Assembly: GCA_025351345.1 (NCBI GenBank)
Contig: JANXWB010000083.1
Span: forward strand, 1 to 33,650
Source of the DNA: Synechococcales cyanobacterium GL140_1_metabat_312
GTDB taxonomy: Bacteria > Cyanobacteriota > Cyanobacteriia > Leptolyngbyales > Leptolyngbyaceae
Length of the DNA stretch: 33,650 nt
Direction of reading: 5' to 3'
Position numbers and translations under genes: made by a program. The number at the start of each line of letters is the position of its first letter. Position 1 is the stretch's first letter. The notes beneath the pieces are model-generated. The model saw only the letters and a program-made list of their open reading frames with translations, was not told where the DNA came from and did not search any database. Below, one piece after another: positions 7,774-16,672 of this stretch.

Positions 7774-8883
7774 ATGTTGCAAACCAAGATTATAAATTCG
7801 GTTGATTCCCTTGATGCTGACTTGAATCAGGTCTCCAAACTTTGTCAAATGGGTGATTATTCCAGTGCGATCGTAGCCTTGAGCGCTATTTTAGAACAGC
7901 GGCCTGATTCCCTCGCGGCCTGGAGCGAAAAGGCGAATGCCTATGTCAAGCTAGGTCAACATGAAAACGCGTTGGCTTGCTTAGAGAAAGCGCTCATGGT
8001 CCATCCAACTTCCCCCTTTTTATTTTATCAGCGGGGCTGGACAGAGCATGTCTTCGAGCGTTACGAAGAGGCAGGCAGTAGCTTTCAGCGGGTGATTGAA
8101 CTTCAGCCCAATTACCCAAATGCTCACTACAGTTTGGGGCTTGCGCTTTATACCTTAAACCGCTACGAAGATGCGATCGCTTACTTGGCCAAAGCCTTAG
8201 ACTTGGATTCGTCTTTGGCCGATACTTGGTATCTACAGGGGGCAGCGCTCTATGCGACAGGACGTTATGAAGGGGCGGTGACTCACTTCAATCGATCGCT
8301 CGAAATCCGACCCGATCATGCCGAGGGTCTGAGTAGTCGAGGTAATGCCTTACTTTGTTTAGGAGACTATGAAGCGGCTTCCAGTAGCTATGCTCAGTCG
8401 TTAGCGATGCAGGTGGAAGATCCCCAAGTTTGGTATCAGCGCGGTGTCGCATTAAAAAATCTCAATCGTCATCAAGATGCGATCGGATGTTATCAAAAAA
8501 CGTTGAAATTCGATCCAAGTTTTGCAATGGCTTGGTATGGCCAAGCTCTGTCATTTGTAAAATTAGAGAACTGGGAAAAGGCGCTAATCAGCTACGATCG
8601 GGCACTCGCTCTTCAAGCTGACTACTACGAAGCCTGGTATAACCGCGCTATTTTATTAAAAAATCTCAACCGTCTAGAGGACGCATTAAAAAGCTATGAC
8701 CGCGCTTTAGAATTACGCCCCAATGATTTCCGGGCCTGGAATAATCGTGGCAGCCTATTAGTAACAATGGGGCAATGGGAAGTGGCATTAGAGAGTTTTG
8801 ATAAAGTGCTTCAGTTGCGACCGAATGATCCCAATGCCATGCGAAATCGTGAAGCAGTTATTAAAAAAATAAAATCCCTCTAA
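7774..8883 (+). CDS. Tetratricopeptide repeat protein (about ten TPRs)
   Basis: The 369-residue protein is almost entirely TPR units with 34-residue spacing; I count about ten, starting near residues 14, 48, 82, 116, 150, 184, 218, 252, 286 and 320. Typical units read AWYNRAILLKNLNRLEDAL or AWNNRGSLLVTMGQWEVAL, each ending in a LELRPNDF-like turn. No signal peptide, membrane segment or catalytic domain is fused, so it is probably a soluble scaffold; the partner cannot be told from the sequence. There is no strong ribosome binding site before the ATG. The histidine kinase gene follows after 161 bases on the same strand. Confidence 0.85.
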   Translation: MLQTKIINSVDSLDADLNQVSKLCQMGDYSSAIVALSAILEQRPDSLAAWSEKANAYVKLGQHENALACLEKALMVHPTSPFLFYQRGWTEHVFERYEEAGSSFQRVIELQPNYPNAHYSLGLALYTLNRYEDAIAYLAKALDLDSSLADTWYLQGAALYATGRYEGAVTHFNRSLEIRPDHAEGLSSRGNALLCLGDYEAASSSYAQSLAMQVEDPQVWYQRGVALKNLNRHQDAIGCYQKTLKFDPSFAMAWYGQALSFVKLENWEKALISYDRALALQADYYEAWYNRAILLKNLNRLEDALKSYDRALELRPNDFRAWNNRGSLLVTMGQWEVALESFDKVLQLRPNDPNAMRNREAVIKKIKSL

Positions 8884-8914
8884 TTAACTGGATGGTAGGG
8901 GCTGAAGGTTACTG

Positions 8915-8950
8915 TGTAAACGTCATAGTGCAAACGTCATAGTGTAAACG
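8915..8950. repeat. 14-bp direct repeats upstream of the histidine kinase
   Basis: Two full copies, TGTAAACGTCATAG and TGCAAACGTCATAG, sit head to tail, followed by the first eight bases of a third (TGTAAACG). They end about 95 bases before the kinase start codon. Such phased repeats are common binding sites for OmpR/PhoB-type response regulators; that role here is inference. Confidence 0.6.
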
Positions 8951-9044
8951 GACTTGCCTGACAAGAAGTTTCTTAGAAATCAGCTAACAAATTAGATCTC
9001 TACAAAAGAGTAGAATAAATGCTAATTGCTAAGTTCCTAGGACT

Positions 9045-10334
9045 ATGTTCCAAACCACGCGTAGACGACTCGCCCTTTGGTACACGTCTGTCACTGCCAT
9101 TCTCTTGCTTTTATTTGCTACAGGCGTTTATTTTTACGTTCGTAGCACCCTGATTGAACGTATTGATGACACCCTAGAACATGTTGTTGAAGTCGTAAGT
9201 CGATCGATCGTTATTGAACCCATCGCTCCAAAATCGCGGTTACTACAGGTTAATATTGAATCTAGTTTTAGGGATAATTTTCTGGAACAAGGAGACGACC
9301 ATATCGATTTGGAATGGTTTACGGCGCGGGGTTCTTTAGAGTGGTCTACTTTACCAAGCCCGATCGCTGCGCCACTTATAATGAATAGCAATCGTACTCA
9401 TACCGAAACCGTCCGACTTGATACAACGCGGCTTTTGCGACAAGTAACTCAGCGAATTCAGCTTGGATCGCAGGTTTTGGGATATCTACGGGTTAGTCAT
9501 CCCTGGTTTGAAGTCACTAAGCCAATTCGAGAACTTTTTTTAGATTTAACACTCGGCATTAGCGGCATGATTGGTATTGTTGCGGCAGTGGGTTGGTTCT
9601 TATCGGGACTTGCCATGCAGCCGATTCGTGATTCATATCAAACCTTGCGGCAATTTACCGCCGATGCCTCTCATGAATTGCGAAATCCGATCGCTATTAT
9701 CCAAACCAATGTTCAAGTTGCCCTCAGCGATCCAGATCCAAATCCAATCCAAACCAGATCGCATCTTCAAGTGGTCGAGCGTCTCACCCGTCGTCTTGGC
9801 AAACTTGTGGACGATCTTCTATTTCTAGCCCGTCAGGATAGCGGTATTGTGCAGCCGCAATGGGGCGAAGTTGAGTTGCGTGACTTGGTTGAAGAAGTTC
9901 TAGAAGAGCAAGGTATTAGTGCGGCTGAAAAAGATATTCAATTGAAGCTTGTGAGTGATGTTCAAGAAGCAAAACTCATGGGCGATCGGTCTGCACTCGC
10001 ACGACTTTTGACCAATTTGGTCAGCAACGCCATCTCCTACACGCCCAACGAAGGCAGCGTCAAACTTGAACTTCAATCGACCAAGCGGAGTAATCACGCC
10101 ATTTGGACTATCCGAGTTATTGATACGGGTATTGGGATTCCTGAACTTGCTTTGCCTCAATTGTTCGATAGGTTTTATCGTGTCGATCCTGCTCGATCGA
10201 AAGCCTCAGGGGGCACGGGACTCGGGCTAGCCATTGTTCAAACAATAGTCACCAATCACCAGGGCACCATAACGGTTGAAAGTCAGGAAAATCAAGGTAC
10301 AACATTCACGATCGTATTACCTCAAAGCTTTTAA
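9045..10334 (+). CDS. Membrane-bound sensor histidine kinase
   Basis: A two-component kinase of the HisKA/HATPase class. It has one transmembrane helix near residues 13-31, an extracytoplasmic segment of about 130 residues, and a second helix near 167-189. The HisKA box is ASHELRNP with the phosphoacceptor His210. The ATP-binding boxes follow in order: N box LLTNLVSNAISYT, G1 VIDTGIGI, F box LFDRFYR, and G2 GGTGLGLAIV. The linker between helix 2 and His210 is short and resembles only a partial HAMP. No response regulator gene is adjacent, so it is an orphan in this window. The stimulus is unknown; relatives of this architecture include metal and stress sensors. Confidence 0.92.
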   Translation: MFQTTRRRLALWYTSVTAILLLLFATGVYFYVRSTLIERIDDTLEHVVEVVSRSIVIEPIAPKSRLLQVNIESSFRDNFLEQGDDHIDLEWFTARGSLEWSTLPSPIAAPLIMNSNRTHTETVRLDTTRLLRQVTQRIQLGSQVLGYLRVSHPWFEVTKPIRELFLDLTLGISGMIGIVAAVGWFLSGLAMQPIRDSYQTLRQFTADASHELRNPIAIIQTNVQVALSDPDPNPIQTRSHLQVVERLTRRLGKLVDDLLFLARQDSGIVQPQWGEVELRDLVEEVLEEQGISAAEKDIQLKLVSDVQEAKLMGDRSALARLLTNLVSNAISYTPNEGSVKLELQSTKRSNHAIWTIRVIDTGIGIPELALPQLFDRFYRVDPARSKASGGTGLGLAIVQTIVTNHQGTITVESQENQGTTFTIVLPQSF

Positions 10335-10399
10335 TATTGTAGTGACGGCGAGGCTATGTCCTTAATATCTTCCGAGAATTTACGGATAAATTGCAATAT

Positions 10400-10582
10400 G
10401 AAGTAAGTGTAGACTTCTCACAATCTGAGTTCATAGAATGAAGCTCTTGATTAGCTTTCTGTCCCGATCGCCCTCCCAATTCAAGCTCGTAATAAATTCT
10501 GATTCAGATCAATTCATATTAAGCACTTTAAGAAAACTACTGCGTTAATTACGGACGACTCTATGAAGTAGTCATAAACTTC
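10400..10582. promoter_or_regulatory. Two GAAGT-N8-ACTTC inverted repeats upstream of the PEP-CTERM gene
   Basis: Within the 447-base gap between the kinase and the PEP-CTERM gene, GAAGT and ACTTC arms with an 8-base spacer occur at 10400-10417 and again at 10565-10582. In both, a T precedes the left arm. A 12-bp palindrome, AGATCTAGATCT, follows at 10610-10621. These may be sites for a dimeric regulator; no other gene is visible in this gap. Confidence 0.45.
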
Positions 10583-10703
10583 AGACCTAGATTCTACTTG
10601 ATTTTACAGAGATCTAGATCTTCTCCAGATTTGTGTAATCTCTCCCAAATCAAGCCCACTCTCAATTTTGCATAATAGAAATCTTGCAACTCTTCCAAGA
10701 CAA

Positions 10704-10728
10704 AAAATACCAACTTACTCGGTATTTT
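10704..10728 (+). promoter_or_regulatory. Leader hairpin before the PEP-CTERM gene
   Basis: AAAATACC and GGTATTTT form an 8-bp stem with a 9-base loop about 55 bases before the start codon. A strong GGAGGA follows at about 10732 but has no ATG at a suitable distance; the ATG used at 10782 has its own weaker AGGA. The hairpin could stabilise or attenuate the leader (inference). Confidence 0.35.
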
Positions 10729-10781
10729 GCTGGAGGAAGTTGAACATTCATTTTCTTAATTTATTAGGAACCCATTTCATC

Positions 10782-11498
10782 ATGACATTCACACGTAATT
10801 TAGTTTCGATCGCAGTCCTAAGCGCAGCAGCCATCGTCGGACAAGTCGGTAGTGCCCAAGCGTTTTCTTTCGACATGACCACGGGTATCGCAGGCCCAGG
10901 TGGGGTGACCGACCAAGGTGCATATTCAGATTTTTCTGGAAAAAGCACTGTTAAAACAATAGACTTCAATTCTGGTGTACTCCCGACCACTGGATTTGCG
11001 AAGTACTCGTTCGTAGGAAGTGGATCAAGCAGTGTTCTCAGTGACAGATGGGCACCCGCTGGCGCAAATGCTGAGGTGAACAACAGTAAGTATTTGGCTG
11101 TGTTTGAAGGCAAGAGTCTCGAAATCAAACTTGACTCGACCGCAAACTACTTCGGGATGGATTTGGGTGCGATTAGCAGTGGGAATACTCTGTCTTTCTA
11201 TCGGGGCACTACGTTGATCAAGACCTACAACACGGCTGATATGAATTCACGAGCTAAAGTTTCAGCCAGTCAGCACGGTGGTGAAGAGAATGGCTATGGT
11301 CATTTCTACGCTGACAATGCAAATGAGCGCTTCGATCGTCTGGTAATCAGCCAAGTTGGTGGTGGTGGGTTTGAAACCGACAACCATTCATTCAACATGG
11401 GTGAGAATGATGTTAGAAAAACACCTGAACCCGGCATTATGCTTGGTTTGGTTGCGATCGGTGGTTCGGTCTGGGCAAAGCGCAAACAACGCGGCTAA
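10782..11498 (+). CDS. PEP-CTERM sorting-signal protein, exported
   Basis: The 238-residue product has a signal peptide (residues 1-27, ending GSAQA before FSFDM). Its C-terminal tail is a PEP-CTERM signal: TPEPGIMLGLVAIGG, a short hydrophobic helix, then KRKQRG. Such tails are recognised by exosortase/EpsH systems and the proteins are usually surface or matrix components; exosortase is not in this window. The middle is a beta-rich domain with few charged clusters and repeated Gly/Ser, with no catalytic motif that I recognise. I chose the ATG at 10782, preceded by AGGA, because it gives a clean signal peptide; an open frame extends to 10668 but would bury it. A strong terminator follows. Confidence 0.85.
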   Translation: MTFTRNLVSIAVLSAAAIVGQVGSAQAFSFDMTTGIAGPGGVTDQGAYSDFSGKSTVKTIDFNSGVLPTTGFAKYSFVGSGSSSVLSDRWAPAGANAEVNNSKYLAVFEGKSLEIKLDSTANYFGMDLGAISSGNTLSFYRGTTLIKTYNTADMNSRAKVSASQHGGEENGYGHFYADNANERFDRLVISQVGGGGFETDNHSFNMGENDVRKTPEPGIMLGLVAIGGSVWAKRKQRG

Positions 11499-11549
11499 CC
11501 CTCAAGTCTAAGCTGCTATAGAGCTGGATTGTTAATTAAAAAGCCAATT

Positions 11550-11586
11550 AAAAGCCCCAGTCCTCGATCGAGGTTTGGGGCTTTTT
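11550..11586 (+). terminator. Rho-independent terminator after the PEP-CTERM gene
   Basis: AAAAGCCCC pairs with GGGGCTTTT around an inner self-complementary CCTCGATCGAGG, and a T run closes it. It lies about 50 bases after the stop codon. Confidence 0.85.
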
Positions 11587-11800
11587 GGTGAAATGATTGA
11601 ATTAATAAGCTAACGCAAGTGACCATTAGGGAACTCAGGGTATTGGTATACTCATGCTTATAGAACCCATTTGACATCCTAATCAGAGGCTGAAAGCCGC
11701 TTTATCATTAGCCTATCGATCGTAAACTGTAAAAGTAAATCCTGTAATTCCAAATCTAAAAGCACACCTTGATCCAGCGTACTGGCTAATGTGAAATTCT

Positions 11801-11988
11801 CTATTCCATGGGGCGATTGGCCGTGCTAGAGATGTTGGTATATCCCATCACTTCGGGAACACCTAGTGCCGCAAGAGAGGATACCAGCTACGATATCACT
11901 GCCCAGAGTCGAGTTAGTCCACGGCAATTTTTCCCGACTTTACGGTGGCAGCCAGTAGTTGATAATTGAGTTCGGTTTGACCTGGCAT
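11801..11988 (-). pseudogene. Possible decayed gene remnant between the PEP-CTERM gene and secA
   Basis: The 578-base gap 11499-12076 has no intact gene. On the minus strand, an ATG at 11986-11988 opens a protein-like MPGQTELNYQLLAATVKSG that stops after 24 codons. Shifting frame gives STLGSDIVAGIL, and shifting again gives AALGVPEVMGYTNISSTAN, which ends at 11801. The three pieces together look like one short coding sequence broken by frameshifts, but no family is recognised and chance cannot be excluded. Confidence 0.25.
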
Positions 11989-12018
11989 CGCTAAATTTAA
12001 CAGATTAGCAACACTATA

Positions 12019-12055
12019 AAAAAGGCGATCGCATTCAAATTACGATCGCCTTTTT
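12019..12055 (-). terminator. Bidirectional terminator after secA
   Basis: A 13-bp perfect stem (AAAAAGGCGATCG with CGATCGCCTTTTT) and an 11-base loop, with A and T runs on either side so that it can work on both strands. It lies about 20 bases beyond the secA stop codon and its stem is built on a HIP1-like core. Confidence 0.82.
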
Positions 12056-12076
12056 AAAATCTAACTCAACAAATCC

Positions 12077-14905
12077 CTATGCAACAGTTGAAAGATCATT
12101 CTCTTCCTCAGTTTGCGACTGCGGGCTAAATTGAAAAATCGAATACACCACATCACGGCGAATATTCACCATCATATCGAGGAAGATTTCATACCCTTCA
12201 CTCTTGTATTCAATCAACGGATCTTTCTGACCATATCCACGCAAACCGACCGTTTCGCGCAAGCCCTCCATGCTTTGAAGGTGTTCACGCCACAAGGTAT
12301 CAATGCGTTGCAGAATGAAATAACGTTCCACCTGTCGCATCAATCCAGGTTGCAACTGTTCAATTTCAGTCTCTTTCATGTCATAGGCCGTTCGGACTTG
12401 TTCATGCATAAACTCTTTGACTTCAGATAATGATAAGTTGCTGAGCTGATCCGGTGTTAAGTCAGCCAAAAGATAAACAAATTGCTGAACCTTTGACACC
12501 AACTTTGCTAAATCCCATTCTTCCGATGGCAAATCAGGATCAATATACGCTTCAACCACATCATCCATCGTTCGTTCAGCGTATTCAATCACCAATTCAC
12601 GTAAGTCTTGCTGCTCTAAGACTCGGCGACGAACAGCATAAATTGCTTTACGCTGATTGTTCATCACTTCGTCATATTCAAAAACCTGTTTACGAATGTC
12701 GTAATAGTAAGTTTCGACTTTTCGCTGAGCATTCTCCAATGATTTAGTCAGCATCCCCGATTCAATGGGCATATCCTCTTCAACCCGGAACGCATTCATC
12801 AGGCCCGCTACCCGATCGCCCCCAAAAATCCGCAGTAAATTATCCTGCAAACTCAAGAAGAACTTTGTGGTTCCCGGATCGCCTTGTCGCCCTGCCCGAC
12901 CCCGCAACTGGTTATCAATTCGACGGGACTCGTGGCGTTCTGTCCCAATGACGTGCAGTCCACCATCGCGCACCACTTCCTCATGTTCCCTGTCCGTGAA
13001 GGCATCGTATTCCTTCCGAATCATGCGATAGGCGGCACGAAGCTTTTGAATGGCAGGGTCTTCAGTGGGTGCTTTTTCGGCAGCGGTGGCAATTTTATCT
13101 TCCGCATCAAGTTCACTGAGGGATTGTTCGCCATACTGAACGATCGCCGCCGAAACCGCATCACGAATGGTAGTCTCAGCCGATTCTGACAGTGCTGTTG
13201 GATAGATTTCAGGACTGGCATTCCAGGTTTTTATTTTGCGAACTTTGCCGCCAAACCCTTGCGCTGGAGGCCGATCGCCTTGGAATGGCATCAACGTAGT
13301 GGCTGATTCAAACATGGTTTCGTCGTCCTCTGGGCGGACCAAACGAGGCATCAGATATTCCCGCAGTTTCAGGCGCGCCATGTAATCAGAGTTGCCGCCG
13401 AGAATGATGTCGGTTCCTCGTCCGGCCATGTTGGTCGCAATCGTCACCTGGCCTTTGCGTCCGGCTTGGGCAACGATTTCCGATTCCCGTTCGACGTTTT
13501 CGGGCTTGGCATTGAGCAAGTTGTGGGGAATATTGCGTTCCGACAGTAACCTAGACAGTACTTCAGATTTACTGACACTGGTAGTCCCGACCAAAACTGG
13601 ACGCGCTGTATTGGTGTTCATCGCTGCACATTCGTCCGCGATCGCCGTCCATTTTGCATCCTCGGTTTTATACACCACATCCGACACATCCTTCCGGGAA
13701 ATGGTTTGATTGGTGGGAATAGTCGTGACTTCGAGATTGTAGATTTTTCCAAACTCAGCTTCTTCAGTCTTTGCCGTTCCCGTCATGCCGCCCAGCTTCG
13801 GATAGATCAAGAAGAAGTTCTGATAGGTGATGCTGGCCAGGGTTTGAGTTTCGTTTTGAATCTCTACATTTTCCTTCGCCTCGATCGCTTGATGCAGTCC
13901 ATCACTCCAACGACGACCGGGCATCCGACGACCCGATGACTCATCGACAATGACGACCTCGCCGTCCATCACAATGTAGTTAACATCGGTCAGGAACAAT
14001 TCTTTAGCCTTGATGGCATTGAATACGTAGTGCGCCCAAGGATCTTGCGGATCAAACAAATCCGTTACGCCCAACGCCCCTTCAGCCTTAATAAATCCTT
14101 CATCCGTCATCAAGACATTACGTTGCTTCTCATCCACTTCGTAATGTTCGTCCCGGATTAAGTCTTTGGCAATTTGGGATGCGCCTTTGTACTTCTCGGC
14201 TGGACGATCGAGCGGTCCTGAAATAATCAGCGGTGTACGAGCTTCGTCAATTAAAACTGAATCTACTTCGTCAATCACACAATAGTTGAAGGGCCGCTGC
14301 ACCACTTCCTGCATGGAACTCGCCATGTTGTCGCGCAGATAGTCAAAGCCCAACTCGCTGTTGGTTGCGTAGGTAATGTCGCAGGCATAGTTGCGCTGAC
14401 GATCGTCTGGAGTCATATCCTGTTGGATTAGCCCGACACTCAAGCCTAGAAATCGGTGAACCTGGCCCATCCATTCAGCATCACGACGCGCCAGATAATC
14501 GTTGACCGTGACGACATGAACCCCGCGACCTGCGATCGCGTTCAAATAAGACGGTAAAGTGGCCACCAGGGTTTTTCCTTCCCCAGTTTTCATCTCAGCA
14601 ATCTGACCTGAGTGCAGGACAATCCCACCTAACATTTGCACATCAAAATGACGCATTCCTAAGACCCGCTGTCCAGCTTCACGGACGACGGCGTAGGCTT
14701 CGGGTAACAAGTCCGAAAGCAGATTTTTCATCTCATTGTCATTACGCACCTTATCGAGCTGGCTGCGAAACTCGAAGGTCTTGCTCCTCAATTCGTCGTC
14801 AGAGAGTTTTAAAATGTCTTCTTCAAACGCATTGATATCCGAAACGATCGGCAGAAATTTCTTAACTTTACGTGCGTTTGGATCACCGAAGAGGGCTTTA
14901 AACAT
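12077..14905 (-). CDS. secA: Preprotein translocase ATPase SecA
   Basis: SecA is the motor that pushes unfolded preproteins through SecYEG; in cyanobacteria it serves both plasma and thylakoid membranes. The N-terminus [13 protein letters not shown] is typical. Walker A is MKTGEGKT (about 105-112) and the DEAD-type Walker B region reads [15 protein letters not shown]. The preprotein cross-linking region, the second helicase domain ([11 protein letters not shown] and [10 protein letters not shown]) and the scaffold/wing regions are all present in one uninterrupted 942-residue frame. There is no C-terminal cysteine-rich zinc tail, as expected for cyanobacterial SecA. I chose the ATG at 14903-14905; an upstream TTG would add five residues. 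Confidence 0.98.
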   Translation of the reverse strand: MFKALFGDPNARKVKKFLPIVSDINAFEEDILKLSDDELRSKTFEFRSQLDKVRNDNEMKNLLSDLLPEAYAVVREAGQRVLGMRHFDVQMLGGIVLHSGQIAEMKTGEGKTLVATLPSYLNAIAGRGVHVVTVNDYLARRDAEWMGQVHRFLGLSVGLIQQDMTPDDRQRNYACDITYATNSELGFDYLRDNMASSMQEVVQRPFNYCVIDEVDSVLIDEARTPLIISGPLDRPAEKYKGASQIAKDLIRDEHYEVDEKQRNVLMTDEGFIKAEGALGVTDLFDPQDPWAHYVFNAIKAKELFLTDVNYIVMDGEVVIVDESSGRRMPGRRWSDGLHQAIEAKENVEIQNETQTLASITYQNFFLIYPKLGGMTGTAKTEEAEFGKIYNLEVTTIPTNQTISRKDVSDVVYKTEDAKWTAIADECAAMNTNTARPVLVGTTSVSKSEVLSRLLSERNIPHNLLNAKPENVERESEIVAQAGRKGQVTIATNMAGRGTDIILGGNSDYMARLKLREYLMPRLVRPEDDETMFESATTLMPFQGDRPPAQGFGGKVRKIKTWNASPEIYPTALSESAETTIRDAVSAAIVQYGEQSLSELDAEDKIATAAEKAPTEDPAIQKLRAAYRMIRKEYDAFTDREHEEVVRDGGLHVIGTERHESRRIDNQLRGRAGRQGDPGTTKFFLSLQDNLLRIFGGDRVAGLMNAFRVEEDMPIESGMLTKSLENAQRKVETYYYDIRKQVFEYDEVMNNQRKAIYAVRRRVLEQQDLRELVIEYAERTMDDVVEAYIDPDLPSEEWDLAKLVSKVQQFVYLLADLTPDQLSNLSLSEVKEFMHEQVRTAYDMKETEIEQLQPGLMRQVERYFILQRIDTLWREHLQSMEGLRETVGLRGYGQKDPLIEYKSEGYEIFLDMMVNIRRDVVYSIFQFSPQSQTEEENDLSTVA

Positions 14906-15232
14906 GGCGTAGGGCGACAATTACGACGAGAATTGGGCAAGTTGCGCATTGAGGAATTTAGGACAAATTAAATCTGCTGCATGGCCCTCAAAGCTTGATA
15001 ATTCTATCACTTCGGTCAGAGATAGCACGACGAGGATGACCGATCGCTCTCAGGGCGGATGTCTAGACTGCTTGATCAGCATAGTTATCTACAGTTCCTG
15101 CCTTAAAAGTCTTGCTAAGTCTCTGACCATCTCGCGAACTGGCTTAGGATCAGTTTTATAGATCAATTCTTAAGTCAATCTATCGGATCAACTTCTGTTA
15201 AAATTTAAACGGTCTGTATCTGTGTTGTAACA
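14906..15232. promoter_or_regulatory. Divergent control region of secA and petP
   Basis: 327 bases with no plausible gene. Before petP, TTCTGTTAAAATTT around 15191-15206 could provide a -10 element about 30 bases ahead of the start codon. No known cyanobacterial small RNA motif was recognised. Confidence 0.35.
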
Positions 15233-15427
15233 ATGGAAATCGGAGATAAGGTACGAGTTCGTCGTCTGCGCGATCGTGTTCCTCAACAAGTAATTGAGAA
15301 GCTTGGGAAAATCGGTACCGTGTCTGGCTACAAGATGGTGGATGGTAAAGGGCTTGGTCGTTTGGTCGAGTTTGATGATAAGTATGCCACTTGGTTTTTT
15401 GAAGATGAGTTAGAGACAGCGGGTTAG
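15233..15427 (+). CDS. petP: PetP, small cytochrome b6f-associated protein (DUF2862)
   Basis: PetP is a small peripheral protein of the cyanobacterial cytochrome b6f complex that influences electron flow around photosystem I. The 64-residue product matches the DUF2862 pattern: MEIGDKVRVRRLRDRVPQ, KLGKIGTVSGYKM, and a C-terminal VEFDDKYATWFFEDEL, an SH3-like fold. No signal peptide or membrane helix is present, as expected for a cytoplasm-side subunit. A stem-loop with a T run follows and the next gene begins 123 bases downstream. The family assignment is by recognition, not by search. Confidence 0.88.
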   Translation: MEIGDKVRVRRLRDRVPQQVIEKLGKIGTVSGYKMVDGKGLGRLVEFDDKYATWFFEDELETAG

Positions 15428-15487
15428 AACTTCTTTGTCTGTAATCCAGAGATCTGATATTTTTAGAACTCTAAAATTCGTTAGATT

Positions 15488-15516
15488 AGGGCAGGGGATG
15501 AGAATTTCACTGCCTT
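15488..15516 (+). terminator. Probable terminator after petP
   Basis: AGGGCAG and CTGCCTT form a 7-bp stem (one G-U pair) with a 15-base loop, followed by ATTTTTATTTT. Confidence 0.55.
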
Positions 15517-15550
15517 ATTTTTATTTTGAAATCTCTTTAGTGTATTTTCT

Positions 15551-16651
15551 ATGGCTTTTCTTCTCACATTTCTAGGTAAAGGCGGCGTAGGCTGCACAAC
15601 GATTGCAATAGCCGCCGCCCGCCGTCTAGCCTCTCAAGGCAAGCGAGTACTGTTAGCGTCTCAAGATGCTAGTCCTGCGCTGGGGTTGATGTTGGGTGTG
15701 ACAACCGGGCCGGATCCGATGACGATCGCTCCTAACCTTCAAGTGGTGCAATTACAGACGACGGTATTGCTAGAACGGGCTTGGGAAGATCTGAAAACCC
15801 TAGAGTCGAAATATTTGCGGACCCCGTTTTTCAAAAATGTCTATGGTCAAGAATTAGGCGTGCTGGCGGGGATGGATAGTGCCATGGCCCTGAATGCGAT
15901 TCGCCAATGGGACAGCGCCTACGATGTGATTGTTTACGACAGCCCAAGTAGCCCAGAAATCTTGCGGATGTTGGGGATGCCAGAAATTGTGAGCTGGTAT
16001 ATCCGGAGATTTCGACAGGTGTTTATTGATTCGGATTTAGGCAAAACCCTATCGCCCTTTATTCCGCCTATGGTCGCTGCGGTGATGAATATTAATCTGC
16101 TGGCTGATAATTTTGCACAGCCCACAGCCGATATGAATGGGTTGCTTGATCAAGGGATTCAGAAGCTGTCCGATCCCAATCAAACGATCGCTTACCTTGT
16201 TACTACAAGCGATTCATTCTCCATTGCAACCGCTCAATATCTGTGGGGCAGCGCTCAACAAGTCGGGCTAAATGTTGGCGGTGTGATTGTAAATCCGATG
16301 TTAAATCCCACGGGGACTTCTGATATTTCTTTAGATGATGCGTTCAATCCCTTGACCATTACAACGCTGCCCCATGGGGCAGAAAACAGGGATACAATCG
16401 CCGCTAGCTTGCCAGACTTTACCCAAAGCAGCAATGCACCGCGTCCAGTGACGATCGATAAAGCTGCTCGTACCGTCACGTTATTCTTACCTAGCTTTGA
16501 TAAAAAACAGGTTAAATTGACTCAGTATGGCCCTGAAATTACAATAGAAGCGGGCGATCAACGGCGAAATGTATTTTTGCCCGCCGGATTAAGTGGATTG
16601 CCTGTCGCAGGTGCTAAATTCCAAGACGGCTGCTTGATTATTTCGTTCTAA
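15551..16651 (+). CDS. Get3/ArsA-like ATPase with a C-terminal HSP20-like domain
   Basis: A SIMIBI-class P-loop protein related to ArsA and Get3/TRC40, the tail-anchored protein targeting ATPase. The first 17 residues include GKGGVGCTT: the signature lysine (Lys10) of the deviant Walker A is present, but the usual P-loop lysine position is Cys15. Switch-like segments are VIVYDSPSSPEILRM and the SQDASPALGLMLG region after the P loop. The last ~80 residues (VTIDKAARTVTLFLPSF onward) look like the ArsA HSP20-like domain found in cyanobacterial homologs. Length of 366 residues is normal. It lies 21 bases upstream of chlG and is probably co-transcribed, which suggests a role in membrane or photosynthetic biogenesis (inference). 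Whether it still hydrolyses ATP is uncertain. Confidence 0.82.
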   Translation: MAFLLTFLGKGGVGCTTIAIAAARRLASQGKRVLLASQDASPALGLMLGVTTGPDPMTIAPNLQVVQLQTTVLLERAWEDLKTLESKYLRTPFFKNVYGQELGVLAGMDSAMALNAIRQWDSAYDVIVYDSPSSPEILRMLGMPEIVSWYIRRFRQVFIDSDLGKTLSPFIPPMVAAVMNINLLADNFAQPTADMNGLLDQGIQKLSDPNQTIAYLVTTSDSFSIATAQYLWGSAQQVGLNVGGVIVNPMLNPTGTSDISLDDAFNPLTITTLPHGAENRDTIAASLPDFTQSSNAPRPVTIDKAARTVTLFLPSFDKKQVKLTQYGPEITIEAGDQRRNVFLPAGLSGLPVAGAKFQDGCLIISF

Positions 16652-16672
16652 ACCCACTCACCTATTAATTCT

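Noticed and set aside
11590-12010. A small structured RNA such as 6S RNA or an RNase P fragment
   Set aside because: No recognisable conserved motif or long central-bubble helix was found; the protein-like fragments on the minus strand are a slightly better explanation.
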